64,000 bases of DNA from assembly GCA_017302615.1 (NCBI GenBank), contig JAFLDB010000003.1:124001-188000 (forward strand). Reading direction: 5' to 3'. A program made the position numbers and the translations under genes. The notes beneath the pieces were generated by a model that worked only from the letters and a program-made list of their open reading frames with translations, did not search any database and was not told where the DNA came from. Origin of the DNA: Sphingomonadales bacterium. GTDB taxonomy: Bacteria > Pseudomonadota > Alphaproteobacteria > Sphingomonadales > Sphingomonadaceae. Below, in pieces: positions 47,871 through 56,332 of this stretch; positions within the stretch are counted from its first letter, which is position 1, and every line of letters starts with the position of its first letter.

Positions 47871-48167
47871 ATGAAAAGAGAGGTAGCATTGGCCCGATTG
47901 AGGCCGTTGGAACAGAGGCTGCGCCAGCAAGGCGTGACGGCCTTATACCTCTTTGGCTCCACGGCCCGTGATGAGGCTGACGACAATTCAGATATAGACC
48001 TATTGTTCGAGTATGATCCGGAGATAAAGTTCTCCCTGTTCGATCAGGCTGGTGTGTATTTGGACATCAAGGAAACTCTGGAACGGGAAGTTGATCTCGT
48101 CCCACGTCGCGGCCTGCGGCCTTCCTTAAAGGCCAAGGTTGAGCCGGAAATGGTGCAGGTGTTCTGA
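47871..48167 (+). CDS. mntA: MntA-type nucleotidyltransferase antitoxin
   Basis: 98 residues. Minimal pol-beta NTase: LFGSTARDEADDNSDIDLLFE (~27-47) supplies GSx10DxD. MntA AMPylates or masks the partner HEPN toxin. Overlaps hepT in TGATG. Confidence 0.9.
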   Translation: MKREVALARLRPLEQRLRQQGVTALYLFGSTARDEADDNSDIDLLFEYDPEIKFSLFDQAGVYLDIKETLEREVDLVPRRGLRPSLKAKVEPEMVQVF

Positions 48168-48547
48168 TGAACAATGAGAAGCTCTCCCACGAGCTTGATA
48201 CCATTCATCTCATTATTGCGCGTATTCAGGAATCGTTGAAAGCGTATGACGATGAAGCATTTGCAAAAAATCAGGAAGCGATAGATGCAATGGCTTATCG
48301 CCTTGCAATGGTTGGCGAGCATTGCAATCGACTTCCTGCTGACTTGAGGGAACGTCATCCCGATATTCCGTGGCGAAAAATGGCTGGGATGCGAAATATC
48401 GTCAGCCACGCTTACGAAAAAATCGACACTCACATTGTCTGGTCGGCGGCGACAGTTGACCTGCCGCAGATTGAAAAAATGATCCGCGAGGAACTGGCAC
48501 GCATCGAAGCGGAGCGGCGTGATCGCGATGGTGGCCGTAGCCGCTGA
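48167..48547 (+). CDS. hepT: HepT-type HEPN RNase toxin
   Basis: 126 residues (DUF86). Active-site RNIVSHAY gives R76-x4-H81-x-Y83, the HepT pattern. With mntA it forms the common two-gene HEPN-MNT module, which stabilises the element. Lower GC than its surroundings. Confidence 0.9.
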   Translation: MNNEKLSHELDTIHLIIARIQESLKAYDDEAFAKNQEAIDAMAYRLAMVGEHCNRLPADLRERHPDIPWRKMAGMRNIVSHAYEKIDTHIVWSAATVDLPQIEKMIREELARIEAERRDRDGGRSR

Positions 48548-48589
48548 TGGTTTTCCGGCGCGTCCGGTGGCGACGCGGAACAGGACAGC

Positions 48590-48961
48590 ATGGAGCAATG
48601 GATAGAGGCTCAAGACTTTATCGCCGCTGACGTAATCCGGTGGAAAGAAGGCGTATTCCACAACCGCCGCAAAGGTAAGGCACTTCGCATAGGCGAACGA
48701 CAGGTTGCCGCCGAAGTGCTGGAACGTGGTGAGGATGGTTGGATAAAGCTGCTCGTGCGAGGCTGCGCCATCACAAAAGACGAAGCTGCCGGAAAGACGG
48801 TTCAGACTCTCAAGGCAGGCGAACAGATACGGCGGGCAATCAAAACCATTTTACGTGGCAAGGTCGAACGGTTGCTCTGGGACGATGAAAGCGCACGGGC
48901 GGCGGTGCTGGCGAGCAAGCCCGCCACGTCGCGCTTCGCGGACATTCCAAAGGGCGAATAG
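48590..48961 (+). CDS. Hypothetical protein of the element
   Basis: 123 residues. EAQDFIAADVIRWKEGVFHNRRKGKALRIGERQVAAEVL, then GWIKLLVRGCAI and LKAGEQIRRAIKTILRGKVERLLW. Alpha/beta, seen in mobile elements but not functionally defined. Codirectional with hepT, 42 bp downstream. Confidence 0.65.
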   Translation: MEQWIEAQDFIAADVIRWKEGVFHNRRKGKALRIGERQVAAEVLERGEDGWIKLLVRGCAITKDEAAGKTVQTLKAGEQIRRAIKTILRGKVERLLWDDESARAAVLASKPATSRFADIPKGE

Positions 48962-48972
48962 ACATAGCGATA

Positions 48973-48996
48973 AGCGGGGCGCATCCGCGCCCCGCT
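48973..48996. terminator. Perfect 10-bp hairpin
   Basis: AGCGGGGCGC-atcc-GCGCCCCGCT between the hypothetical gene and a convergent gene; no T-run, probably a bidirectional terminator. Confidence 0.55.
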
Positions 48997-49003
48997 CGCG
49001 GCG

Positions 49004-49366
49004 TTACCACCAAGAGTCGTAATAGACGGTGTTGCCTTGTGCGATGGCTTCGCGGGCCTTGGCGACGAAGGCCAGATCGTCGGCGGTTTCCGTGCCATCG
49101 GATGATCCGAAGAAAAAGCCGCTGGTCTGCGGTAGGTTGCCAGCGCGAATGTCGGCCTCAAGGCGGTTCAGGTCGTCGGCGGTCAACTCGACGGGCACGC
49201 AGTTGAACTCCTGGGCACCGCCCTTCTCGAAGTAGAGGGCTTCCATCCAGCCATGCAGGTTCGGATGCTTGCGCCAGTAGTGCAGCTCCGTGGCGTCAGC
49301 CACCTTGAAGTCCACCGGGCGGTCCGGCAGCGTGGTTGTAACCATTGCATACATATCGAGTCCCAT
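49004..49366 (-). CDS. Conserved hypothetical protein (MGLDMY family)
   Basis: 120 residues from ATG 49366 (MGLDMYAMVTTT). ELHYWRKHPNLHGWMEALYFEKGG and SGFFFGSSDG followed by VAKAREAIAQGNTVYYDSWW are features of a small family frequent on plasmids and elements. Upstream open sequence is Arg-rich and not part of it. Function unknown. Confidence 0.75.
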   Translation of the reverse strand: MGLDMYAMVTTTLPDRPVDFKVADATELHYWRKHPNLHGWMEALYFEKGGAQEFNCVPVELTADDLNRLEADIRAGNLPQTSGFFFGSSDGTETADDLAFVAKAREAIAQGNTVYYDSWW

Positions 49367-49771
49367 GTTTTCGCTCCTATGGATTGGGGTTGATCGTCCC
49401 GAAGGACGCGGACCCGGAAGCGGCGGGATCGAGCTACGGCTGTCATGGCCAACACGGCCCGAAGGGGTGGTGCGGGCGGGCCATTGACGGCAAAGCGCCC
49501 GACGCAAATGTCGCGTCAACGATGTGAGGGCGATCAATTCCAAGCGGAGCGATCTGCGGACTCTCTTTTTCGCAATGGTCACGGATGCAGCCGGATTGTG
49601 GAGCAAAAAGGCCGTGACGGGGGATGCGACCGTAAAGGTGCGATCCAGCGCCTACGGCGATGGGATGGTGTTCAAGCTCAAGAGAAGGCTGCGCAGGTAT
49701 TCAGCGCGGTGCGGGCGCTATCGGCAAAGGCCATGATGCGGATTAAATGTATCTGCCGCAAAGCGGTTCAT
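49367..49771. other. Non-coding region
   Basis: No convincing gene; the + frame at 49524-49736 is weak and lacks a ribosome site. No long stem noted. It separates two small hypothetical genes. Confidence 0.4.
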
Positions 49772-50122
49772 TCAGATGTCAACGGTCAGTCGGATGACCG
49801 CGCGACAATCCATGTTATCGCTTTCCGGCCTTACAATACCGCCAAATCGGGCCTCCATGTCTTGCGAACGTGCCCATTCCAAGAATCCCTCAAAGGCGAA
49901 GGATTGGATAGCTCCAAGTGGTGCGTCCAATATGATCTCGTTTGATCCGGCGTTTACTGCTCCCGGAATACAACCCGGAATAACCTCACTCTTGAGTTGT
50001 TCGAAGTAAGCATATCCGGCTTCTTCATCAGGAGCTGGGAGCTGGTTTGGTGTGAGAGTCGTTTTACGCAGCTCGTCCCGCCAGCTTTGTCCAATGGTTG
50101 CCAGTGCACCCGATGCCGTCAT
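49772..50122 (-). CDS. Hypothetical protein
   Basis: 116 residues; ATG with AAAAAGGAGC ahead. Segments LPAPDEEAGYAYFEQLKSEVIPGCIPGAVNAGSNEIILDAP and CRAVIRLTVDI suggest a small alpha/beta protein. No family recognised. Divergent from the next gene with 60 bp between starts. Confidence 0.6.
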   Translation of the reverse strand: MTASGALATIGQSWRDELRKTTLTPNQLPAPDEEAGYAYFEQLKSEVIPGCIPGAVNAGSNEIILDAPLGAIQSFAFEGFLEWARSQDMEARFGGIVRPESDNMDCRAVIRLTVDI

Positions 50123-50182
50123 GTGTGTTGCTCCTTTTTGGGAAGAACGGTAGACCTAGCAAAATTTACGGGAGTCGAGACC

Positions 50183-50560
50183 GTGCGGTCAATACAATCC
50201 ATGTCGGCGGAAGAGTTTAACGCCCTTCCGCACATTGATGAGGTCGATCCGCTGAATGTCAGCGATCATGAATGTATGCAAGAATTGAGGGATGTTCTTG
50301 AAAAGCATGGCAAGCTCTCACGGTTTGGCATAACCCTTCTTCATCGTCATTTCGACTTGAACGAAGGCGAGATATTGGTCGAGTTCACCGATACCGCCAA
50401 CAGGGTGCAAACAGTCGAGATTGAAATGCTCGCTGACAAGCGCTCATGCGCTGTTGAAACTGCTTGGGTTCTCAAGGCGGGGACTTCGATGGCTGCTTGT
50501 TATCCGGGGGTCTGCGTCCATAGCAGTAGCGGCCATTATCGTGGGCATGTTAGTCAATAA
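50183..50560 (+). CDS. Hypothetical protein
   Basis: 125 residues from GTG 50183, with GGGAG eight bases upstream (ATG 50201 is the alternative). VSDHECMQELRDVLEKHGKLSRFGITLLHRHFDLNEGEILVEFTD and a Cys-rich end. No known domain. Forms a divergent pair with the preceding gene. Confidence 0.6.
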   Translation: MRSIQSMSAEEFNALPHIDEVDPLNVSDHECMQELRDVLEKHGKLSRFGITLLHRHFDLNEGEILVEFTDTANRVQTVEIEMLADKRSCAVETAWVLKAGTSMAACYPGVCVHSSSGHYRGHVSQ

Positions 50561-50615
50561 TTCCTCCGAACGGGACGCAAGAGAAGATTTGTTCGTCTAG
50601 CGGATGCGTAGTTTA

Positions 50616-50840
50616 TTGCCTCTGTTTCGCCAGCGGCTGAGGCAACAGTCCTGCCCTCAAGATTGCCAGCGGCAACGGGCAGGCAAAAAGGCGGCGTGGG
50701 GGCCGTGTCGAACTCGACACGGCTTGATTCCCCAAACCGCCAGCCGGTTCACAATCGAGAAGCGCCAGCGGCGCATTGTGAATCCGGCAGAACGCAAGGC
50801 TTGAAGCATCGGCAACCGGACCCGGCTGCTGGTTCGATGC
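50616..50840. repeat. Array of five two-tier hairpins beside the integrase 3' end
   Basis: (a) TTGCCTC/GAGGCAA 50616-50645; (b) CCTGCC/GGCAGG with inner TTGCC-agc-GGCAA 50650-50683; (c) GCGG..GGGG+GCCGTGTCG-aact-CGACACGGC+CCCC..CCGC 50691-50740; (d) CCGG+TTCACAAT with inner GCGCC-agc-GGCGC 50744-50787; (e) GCATCG..AACC/GGTT+CGATGC 50806-50840. Three inner loops are AGC flanked by GCC/GGC. Gaps between units are only a few bases. No gene here. Confidence 0.7.
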
Positions 50841-50844
50841 CCGC

Positions 50845-52140
50845 CTAGCGTTTGGGCCGGGACGGTTTGTCCGTCTGCTTGGCCTTAATGGACTCAACGG
50901 CTTTCGCCTTGGCTTCCAGCTTGTCGATTTCCTCGTTCATTTCATTGTGCATGGCGTCCCATCCGCCAATGCCCATCAACACGCGGTCGGCGTGTTTGAT
51001 GGTGTTCACATGCCCATAGTGTTGTTCGATCATTTTGACAGACGTGCCCATCTGCTGCGCGAGAATATAGACATCGACACCTGCGGATAGTCGCAGCGTG
51101 GCGTAGGTATGGCGGAAGCAATAGGTCGTGCGTGGAATCCCGCTGGGTCCATCGCGAAGGTCAGTATATTTGAGCAGCTCCTCGACCGTATCGCGATAGA
51201 GCCATTTGGCAGGTTTGCCGTTGATGATCGTGAATACGTGGTCGTCCTGCTTGGTCGCCTTGGACAGTTCCCGCACACGGTCGAGGTATTTTCCGACACT
51301 GATGGGAGCGATCAGTTTGCGGGTCTTTCCTTTGCCCTGAACATAGAGGACAAGGATTTCCTGCCCGTCCTTGTCCTTGGCAGTGGTGATGTCCCGCCAG
51401 CGCAGGTTCTTCGCTTCGGGCGGGCGCATCCCTGTGTTGCACATGATGAGAATGAAATTGTAGCAAATCTGGCGATACCAGATGCCCTGCGGCGTGGTCG
51501 CCTCCTTCATCCATTTGCGCCCCTTCGTGTGCAGCTTGCGGTATTCCTCAAGCGTGAACTCGTCGCGGCGGTTGGATTTGAGTTTCGGCATCCCTTCAAA
51601 GCGGTGGTGTGCTGGCACATAGCGCTTGCTGATAGCGAAATTCATAATGGCAGCGAAAATGGTCATCTCGATGCGGATGGTGGAATCGCTGATGACGCCT
51701 TTGCGACGGCCTTCGCCGTTTTCCCGTCGCCACAGCGGATAGTCGGCCCAGCGCTCCTGCGTCACCAGATGAATCTGTGTGCTGCCGACATAAGCCTTTA
51801 GCGGGCCGTCGATCTTGCTTCTGATATTTCTTGAGCGGGCTTTGCTGACTTCGCCTGCGTTGGCGCGGCGCTGCTGGGCGTCGGCATATTCCTCCGCCAC
51901 CTGTGAGAAGGGACGGTTAAATACCGGAACGTCGTGCTTCACCCGAAAACGGATATCGGCGTATTCGTCCAGCGCCCGGTCGCGCGCTGCCTGCCTGTCT
52001 GCTGTGCGGAGCGAGATTGTCTTATAGCGGTCCTCGTTCTGGATTCTGACCCGGCAATAGTAGTTGTCGTGACCGACATCGCCGCGCCGGAAGATGATGA
52101 GGCCCGGCTTGACCTGCTCTTTATCGAGGATGAAACTCAT
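50845..52140 (-). CDS. int: Tyrosine-recombinase integrase of the element
   Basis: 431 residues from ATG 52140 behind AGGAAGCAGGGAA. Catalytic Arg I in CNTGMRPPEAKNLRW (~239), Arg II in TYCFRHTYATLRL (~343), nucleophile Tyr in IEQHYGHV (~375). In the HxxR box the first His is Tyr (YCFR), as in a subset of integrases. The C-terminal tail is a charged helix. Arm-type repeats overlap its promoter, so it may repress itself. Confidence 0.93.
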   Translation of the reverse strand: MSFILDKEQVKPGLIIFRRGDVGHDNYYCRVRIQNEDRYKTISLRTADRQAARDRALDEYADIRFRVKHDVPVFNRPFSQVAEEYADAQQRRANAGEVSKARSRNIRSKIDGPLKAYVGSTQIHLVTQERWADYPLWRRENGEGRRKGVISDSTIRIEMTIFAAIMNFAISKRYVPAHHRFEGMPKLKSNRRDEFTLEEYRKLHTKGRKWMKEATTPQGIWYRQICYNFILIMCNTGMRPPEAKNLRWRDITTAKDKDGQEILVLYVQGKGKTRKLIAPISVGKYLDRVRELSKATKQDDHVFTIINGKPAKWLYRDTVEELLKYTDLRDGPSGIPRTTYCFRHTYATLRLSAGVDVYILAQQMGTSVKMIEQHYGHVNTIKHADRVLMGIGGWDAMHNEMNEEIDKLEAKAKAVESIKAKQTDKPSRPKR

Positions 52141-52155
52141 TTCCCTGCTTCCTAC

Positions 52156-52223
52156 TGTGCAGAAACTGTGCAGAATGGCGGGGTAAGTGGTTGATTCCCC
52201 GTGCCTGTGTAGGTTCTGTGTAG
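52156..52223 (+). repeat. Putative integrase arm-type sites, attR side
   Basis: TGTGCAG at 52156 and 52167, TGTGTAG at 52206 and 52217. Each pair is spaced by 11 bp; a weaker TTGTAG continues the phase at 52228. They lie between the int start and the attachment core. Confidence 0.6.
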
Positions 52224-52271
52224 GCCATTGTAGCAAAAAATAGTAAATAATTCTAATGGTTTATTGTGTTA

Positions 52272-52286
52272 CCTTCACCCGCTCCA
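52272..52286 (+). other. attR: distal direct repeat
   Basis: CCTTCACCCGCTCCA, matching the tRNA 3' end at 14 of 15 positions. Confidence 0.7.
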
Positions 52287-52301
52287 GTTTCCTCACCAGA
52301 G

Positions 52302-52919
52302 TCAGACATTCTCCCGGGCGCTGAAGTGGCGGCGGGCCATGCCTGTGCGCTGGGCGACGGTCAGCAGGCAAAGCCCGGCGAATCCCAGGGCGATGACCGG
52401 GAACTGCGCCGGCCACAGGCACATGGCAATGAACGCCGCGATGGTTTCCGCGCCTTCGGCCAGGCCCGTCGAATAGAAAAAGCTCTTGGCCCCGTGGGCG
52501 GCGGTCTGCTGGCCGCGGCGGGCGGCAATGGCGGCATAGACGAGGAAGCTGGCGCAAGTCAGAGTGAAGCTGGCAACCAGCAACAACGCCGGCAGGCTAT
52601 TGGCGGGGTTGGCGATCCCGAAGGCGAGCGGCACCGTGACGTAGAACACATAGTCGGCCAGGGTATCCAGATAGCCGCCAAAGTCGGTCAGGCCCCGGCT
52701 GCGGGCAACCGCGCCGTCCAGTCCGTCAAGCAGGCGGTTGAGCAGGATCAGCGCCAGGGCAAGGGCGAAGTGTCCTGCCGCGATAGCAACGCCTGCGCCC
52801 AGCGCGGGGGCCAGCCCGGCCAGCGTCACCGCATTGGCCCCAATGCCGCGCCGTGCCAGCCAGCGGCCGGCGGCGTTAAGGGGCGGATCGATCAGCGGGC
52901 GCAGGCGGGCGTCGAACAT
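52302..52919 (-). CDS. CDP-alcohol phosphatidyltransferase
   Basis: 205 residues, about six helices. The signature LDGLDGAVARSRGLTDFGGYLDTLADY fits DGx2ARx8Gx3Dx3D. Makes a phospholipid head-group transfer; which one cannot be told. Last gene of a three-gene operon, three bases after the CNT stop. Confidence 0.9.
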   Translation of the reverse strand: MFDARLRPLIDPPLNAAGRWLARRGIGANAVTLAGLAPALGAGVAIAAGHFALALALILLNRLLDGLDGAVARSRGLTDFGGYLDTLADYVFYVTVPLAFGIANPANSLPALLLVASFTLTCASFLVYAAIAARRGQQTAAHGAKSFFYSTGLAEGAETIAAFIAMCLWPAQFPVIALGFAGLCLLTVAQRTGMARRHFSARENV

Positions 52920-52922
52920 CGC

Positions 52923-54188
52923 TCAGCCCCAGGTCACCAGACCGATCACCGCCCCGGTCATCAGCGAGGCCATGTTGCCCGAAAGCCAGCTCTTCATGCC
53001 CAGTGCAGCCACTTCTCCGCGCCGTTCGGGTGCGAGAGTGGCGATGGTCGAGACGATCAGCCCGACGCTGGCGAGGTTGGCGACGCCGCACAGCGCATAA
53101 GTGACGATCAGAAGGCTGCGTGGCTCCAGAGTGCCGGGCGGCACGGCGGCGAGATCGAGATAGGCGACATATTCGTTGAGGACCGCCTTGGTGCCCATAA
53201 GCGCGCCGGCGGCGCCGGCCTGGTCCCAGGGCACGCCGATCGCCCACATCACCGGAGCAAGCAGCCAGCCGAAGGCGCGGCGCAGCGTGACGGGGGCGCC
53301 GTCGACCAGAGGGAGGAGGGCGAGGATCTGGTCGACGAGGTTGACCAGCGCGAAGACCGTGATGATGATCGCGATCACGGCCAGGACCAGCTGGATCCCG
53401 TCCATCGCCCCGCGGACGACCGCGTCCATGCTGCTTTCATAGCGAATTTCCGCTTTTATTTCAGCATCTTCGGCGGTCGGTTCGCCGGGAACCAGCAGGC
53501 GGGCGAGGAGGATGGCGGCAGGTAGCGAGATCAGCGAGGCGACGATCATGTGGCCCACCGCATTGGGCACGGTCCGGGCGAGGGTCGTCGCGTAAAGCAC
53601 CAGAATCGCGCCGGAAATCGTCGCCATGGTCAGGGTCATGACCATGAACAGGTCGGCGCGGCTCATCCGCGCGAACCACGCCTTGAGCACCAGCGGGGTT
53701 TCCACCACGCCCAGAAACATCGTGGATCCGCCGCTGAGACCGACCACACCGCTGACACCCAGGGTGCGGCGCAGCGCAGACGACAGGCACTTCACCGCCA
53801 CACGAAGCACACCCCAATGCCACATCAGCGCAGACAGCGCGGAAAAGACGATGATCAGCGGCAGGATCTGGAACGCGACGATCACAGGCGGCTGGGCCCC
53901 CGGTTGCAGCACGAAGGGAATCGGCGCCCCGCCGGTATAGCCGAACATGTAGCTCGACCCGACCAGCGTCGCCGCCTCGATCGCCGCCACGGCGCGGTTG
54001 GCATAGCCGACCAGGTCCCAGATCAGCGGCACCCGGGTGACGACCACGGCGATGGCCAGTTGCAGCAACAGCGCTCCGCCGATCCAGCGCCAGCCGGGCC
54101 GGGCCTGGCGGTCTTCAGACAAGGCCCAGGCCAGGGCGAGGATCCCTGCAATCCCGATCAGGCCCTGCAGATTGGCGAGGGCGCTCAT
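52923..54188 (-). CDS. Second concentrative nucleoside transporter (CNT)
   Basis: 421 residues; ATG 54188 overlaps the upstream stop (ATGA). Features: GGSTMFLGVVETPLVLKAWF, TKAVLNEYVAYL and CGVANLASVGLIVSTIATLAP. It differs from the other CNT at the motif usually reading VGQSESPL (here LGVVETPL), so ligand preference may differ. Confidence 0.9.
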   Translation of the reverse strand: MSALANLQGLIGIAGILALAWALSEDRQARPGWRWIGGALLLQLAIAVVVTRVPLIWDLVGYANRAVAAIEAATLVGSSYMFGYTGGAPIPFVLQPGAQPPVIVAFQILPLIIVFSALSALMWHWGVLRVAVKCLSSALRRTLGVSGVVGLSGGSTMFLGVVETPLVLKAWFARMSRADLFMVMTLTMATISGAILVLYATTLARTVPNAVGHMIVASLISLPAAILLARLLVPGEPTAEDAEIKAEIRYESSMDAVVRGAMDGIQLVLAVIAIIITVFALVNLVDQILALLPLVDGAPVTLRRAFGWLLAPVMWAIGVPWDQAGAAGALMGTKAVLNEYVAYLDLAAVPPGTLEPRSLLIVTYALCGVANLASVGLIVSTIATLAPERRGEVAALGMKSWLSGNMASLMTGAVIGLVTWG

Positions 54189-56332
54189 CCCCGCCGCCAA
54201 TCGTGATAACGGCCGACCAGCCGCAGCAGGCCCTCGGGCGCATGGCGTTTCTTCCACACTCCGGCGGCAAACTTGTTGGCCTCGATCATGGTCGGATAGG
54301 GATGGATCGTGCCGAGGATCTTGTTGAGCCCGAGCCCGTGCTTCATCGCCAGGACGAATTCGGCCAGCAGGTCCCCGGCATGGTCGCCGACAATGGTCGC
54401 GCCCAGGATCCGGTCCTTGCCCGGCGGGGTCAGGATCTTGACGAAGCCGTGGGTGGCACTTTCGGTCAGCGCGCGGTCCAGCTCCTTCAGCGGGAACACG
54501 GTGACTTCATGAGCCACGCCCTGTTCGCGCGCTTCGGTTTCGGACAGGCCGACCCGGGCGATTTCCGGATCGGTAAAGGTGGTCCACGGGATCACCCGAT
54601 AATCGGCCTTGAACCGCCAGACCTGCCCGAACAGCGCGTTGACGCTGGCAAACCACGCCTGGTGCGATGCGGTGTGGGTGAACTGGTAAGGTCCGGCCAC
54701 ATCCCCGGCGGCGTAGATGTTGGGATAGAGCGTGGCGAGGTATTCGTCGGTCACCACGGTCCGCTCGGTCTCGATCCCCAGCTCTTCCAGCCCATAGCCC
54801 GACAGCCGCGCCTTGCGCCCCACTGCCACCAGCAGCGCATCGAAGCCGATCGCGCGCTCGTCCTGCCCGTCCGAAACCACCAGCCTCTTGTCCGCACCGC
54901 TTTCCACCCGCAGCGCGGTATGGCCGGTCAGCACGGTCACGCCGGATCGTTCCAGCGCGGCGCGGGCGGCTTCGGCCACGTCCTCGTCCTCGCGGCCCAG
55001 CAGACGCGGGGCCTGCTCGATCTGCGTCACTTCCGCACCCAGCCGGGCCAGCGCCTGGCTCAGTTCGCAGCCGATCGGCCCCCCGCCCAGCACGGCAATC
55101 CGGCGCGGCAGTTCGTCCAGCGCGGAAAAGGCATCCCACAGCGTGTCGCTGGTCAGGTATCCGGCCTCGGCCAGACCCGGCAGGTCTGGCACTACCGGCG
55201 CGGCCCCGGCGGCGATGATGATCGACCGGGTGGTCAGGCGCTGGACCGAACCGTCGGCTCCGGTGATCTCCACCGTCCAGGGATCGACAATCCGGGCATG
55301 GCCCTGCGCCACGTCCACGCCAAGCCCGGTATAGCGTTCCACGCTGTCATTGGGTTCGATCGCGGCGATAATCTCGCGCACCCGGCGCATCACTGCGGCA
55401 AAGCGGAACTGCGGCTCGGCGCTTTCCAGTCCGTAGCGGTCGGCATGACGGATCTGGTCGGCGATCCGGGCCGATTTGATCAGCGCCTTTGATGGAACGC
55501 AGCCGAAGTTGAGGCAATCGCCGCCCATCTTGTGCTGTTCGACCAGCGTCACTTTGGCCCGCACGGTTGCCCCGATCAGCGAGGAGACGAGGCCCGCCGC
55601 CCCGGCCCCGATCACCACCAGGTTGCGATCGAAGCGGCGCGGGCGCGTCCAGCGGGCATAGACCCGGCGGCGGCGCAGCACGGCCATGATCCATTTGGCC
55701 ACCCACGGCAGCAGCCCCAGCGCCGCGAACGAGCCGAGCAGCGCGGGCGAGGCAATGTCCGACAGGCTTTCGATTGCCGCCAGCTGGGTCCCGGCATTCA
55801 CATAGACAACCGTGCCCAGCAGCATGCCCAACTGGCTGACCCAGTAAAAGGTCCAGGTGCGGATCGGAGTCAGGCCCATGACGAGGTTGACCACAAAGAA
55901 CGGGAAGACCGGCACCAGCCGCAGCGAGAACAGGTAAAACGCGCCGTCGCGTTCCACCCCTTCGTTGATGGCCTTGAGCCTTGCGCCCAGGCGGCTTTGC
56001 ACCGCATCGCGCAGCAGGAAGCGGGAAGACAGGAAGGCCAGCGTGGCACCAATGGTGCTGGCAAAAGAGACGATCAGGGTGCCGGTCACCACGCCGAACA
56101 ACGCTCCGCCGGCCAGCGTCATGATCGCGGCTCCCGGGATCGAAAGCGCGGTCAGCGCCACATAGATCAGGAAGTAGACCGAGATCACCAGCAGCGGGTT
56201 TTCTGCCTGGAACGTCGAGATCCCCGCCTGCTGGGCCTTCAGCGATTCGAGCGTCAGGTATTGTCCCAAACCCAGCTGGAACCAGGCAATCAGGGCCAGC
56301 GCGAACAGAGCGGCAAGGGCAAGGCGTTTCAA
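54185..56332 (-). CDS. TVP38/DedA-like membrane domain fused to mercuric-reductase-like flavoprotein
   Basis: 715 residues from TTG 56332, eight bases after AAAGGA; no ATG fits. Residues ~1-235 are a VTT/SNARE-associated membrane domain (TALSIPGAAIMTLAGGALFG, LRLVPVFPFFVVNLVMGL). Then NLVVIGAGAAGL begins a pyridine nucleotide-disulfide oxidoreductase with redox CLNFGCVPSK, second Rossmann IAVLGGGPIGCELS, and the dimerisation end GTIHPYPTMIEANKFAAG. No MerA N-terminal HMA domain or C-terminal Cys pair, so Hg reduction is unlikely. Probably membrane-tethered thiol/disulfide or quinone chemistry. Confidence 0.85.
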   Translation of the reverse strand: MKRLALAALFALALIAWFQLGLGQYLTLESLKAQQAGISTFQAENPLLVISVYFLIYVALTALSIPGAAIMTLAGGALFGVVTGTLIVSFASTIGATLAFLSSRFLLRDAVQSRLGARLKAINEGVERDGAFYLFSLRLVPVFPFFVVNLVMGLTPIRTWTFYWVSQLGMLLGTVVYVNAGTQLAAIESLSDIASPALLGSFAALGLLPWVAKWIMAVLRRRRVYARWTRPRRFDRNLVVIGAGAAGLVSSLIGATVRAKVTLVEQHKMGGDCLNFGCVPSKALIKSARIADQIRHADRYGLESAEPQFRFAAVMRRVREIIAAIEPNDSVERYTGLGVDVAQGHARIVDPWTVEITGADGSVQRLTTRSIIIAAGAAPVVPDLPGLAEAGYLTSDTLWDAFSALDELPRRIAVLGGGPIGCELSQALARLGAEVTQIEQAPRLLGREDEDVAEAARAALERSGVTVLTGHTALRVESGADKRLVVSDGQDERAIGFDALLVAVGRKARLSGYGLEELGIETERTVVTDEYLATLYPNIYAAGDVAGPYQFTHTASHQAWFASVNALFGQVWRFKADYRVIPWTTFTDPEIARVGLSETEAREQGVAHEVTVFPLKELDRALTESATHGFVKILTPPGKDRILGATIVGDHAGDLLAEFVLAMKHGLGLNKILGTIHPYPTMIEANKFAAGVWKKRHAPEGLLRLVGRYHDWRRG

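Larger units (their letters stand above)
32060..52286. mobile_element. Integrative mobilizable element in tRNA-Gly(GCC), ~20.2 kb
   Basis: Begins right after the tRNA and ends at the partial repeat of its 3' end, beside a tyrosine integrase. Content: ardC, candidate HEPN gene, type III mod/res, relaxase, mobC, coupling protein, a TA pair, and small unknown genes. There are no VirB/Tra pilus or secretion genes. Both ends carry TGTGYAG repeats suited as integrase arm sites. Genes left and right of it are core chromosomal. Confidence 0.85.

Noticed and set aside
50616..50840. Integron attC sites
   Set aside because: No RYYYAAC/GTTRRRY core pairs and no integron integrase.
54185..56332. Mercuric reductase (merA) of a mercury operon
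   Set aside because: No HMA domain, no C-terminal Cys pair, and no merR, merT or merP nearby.
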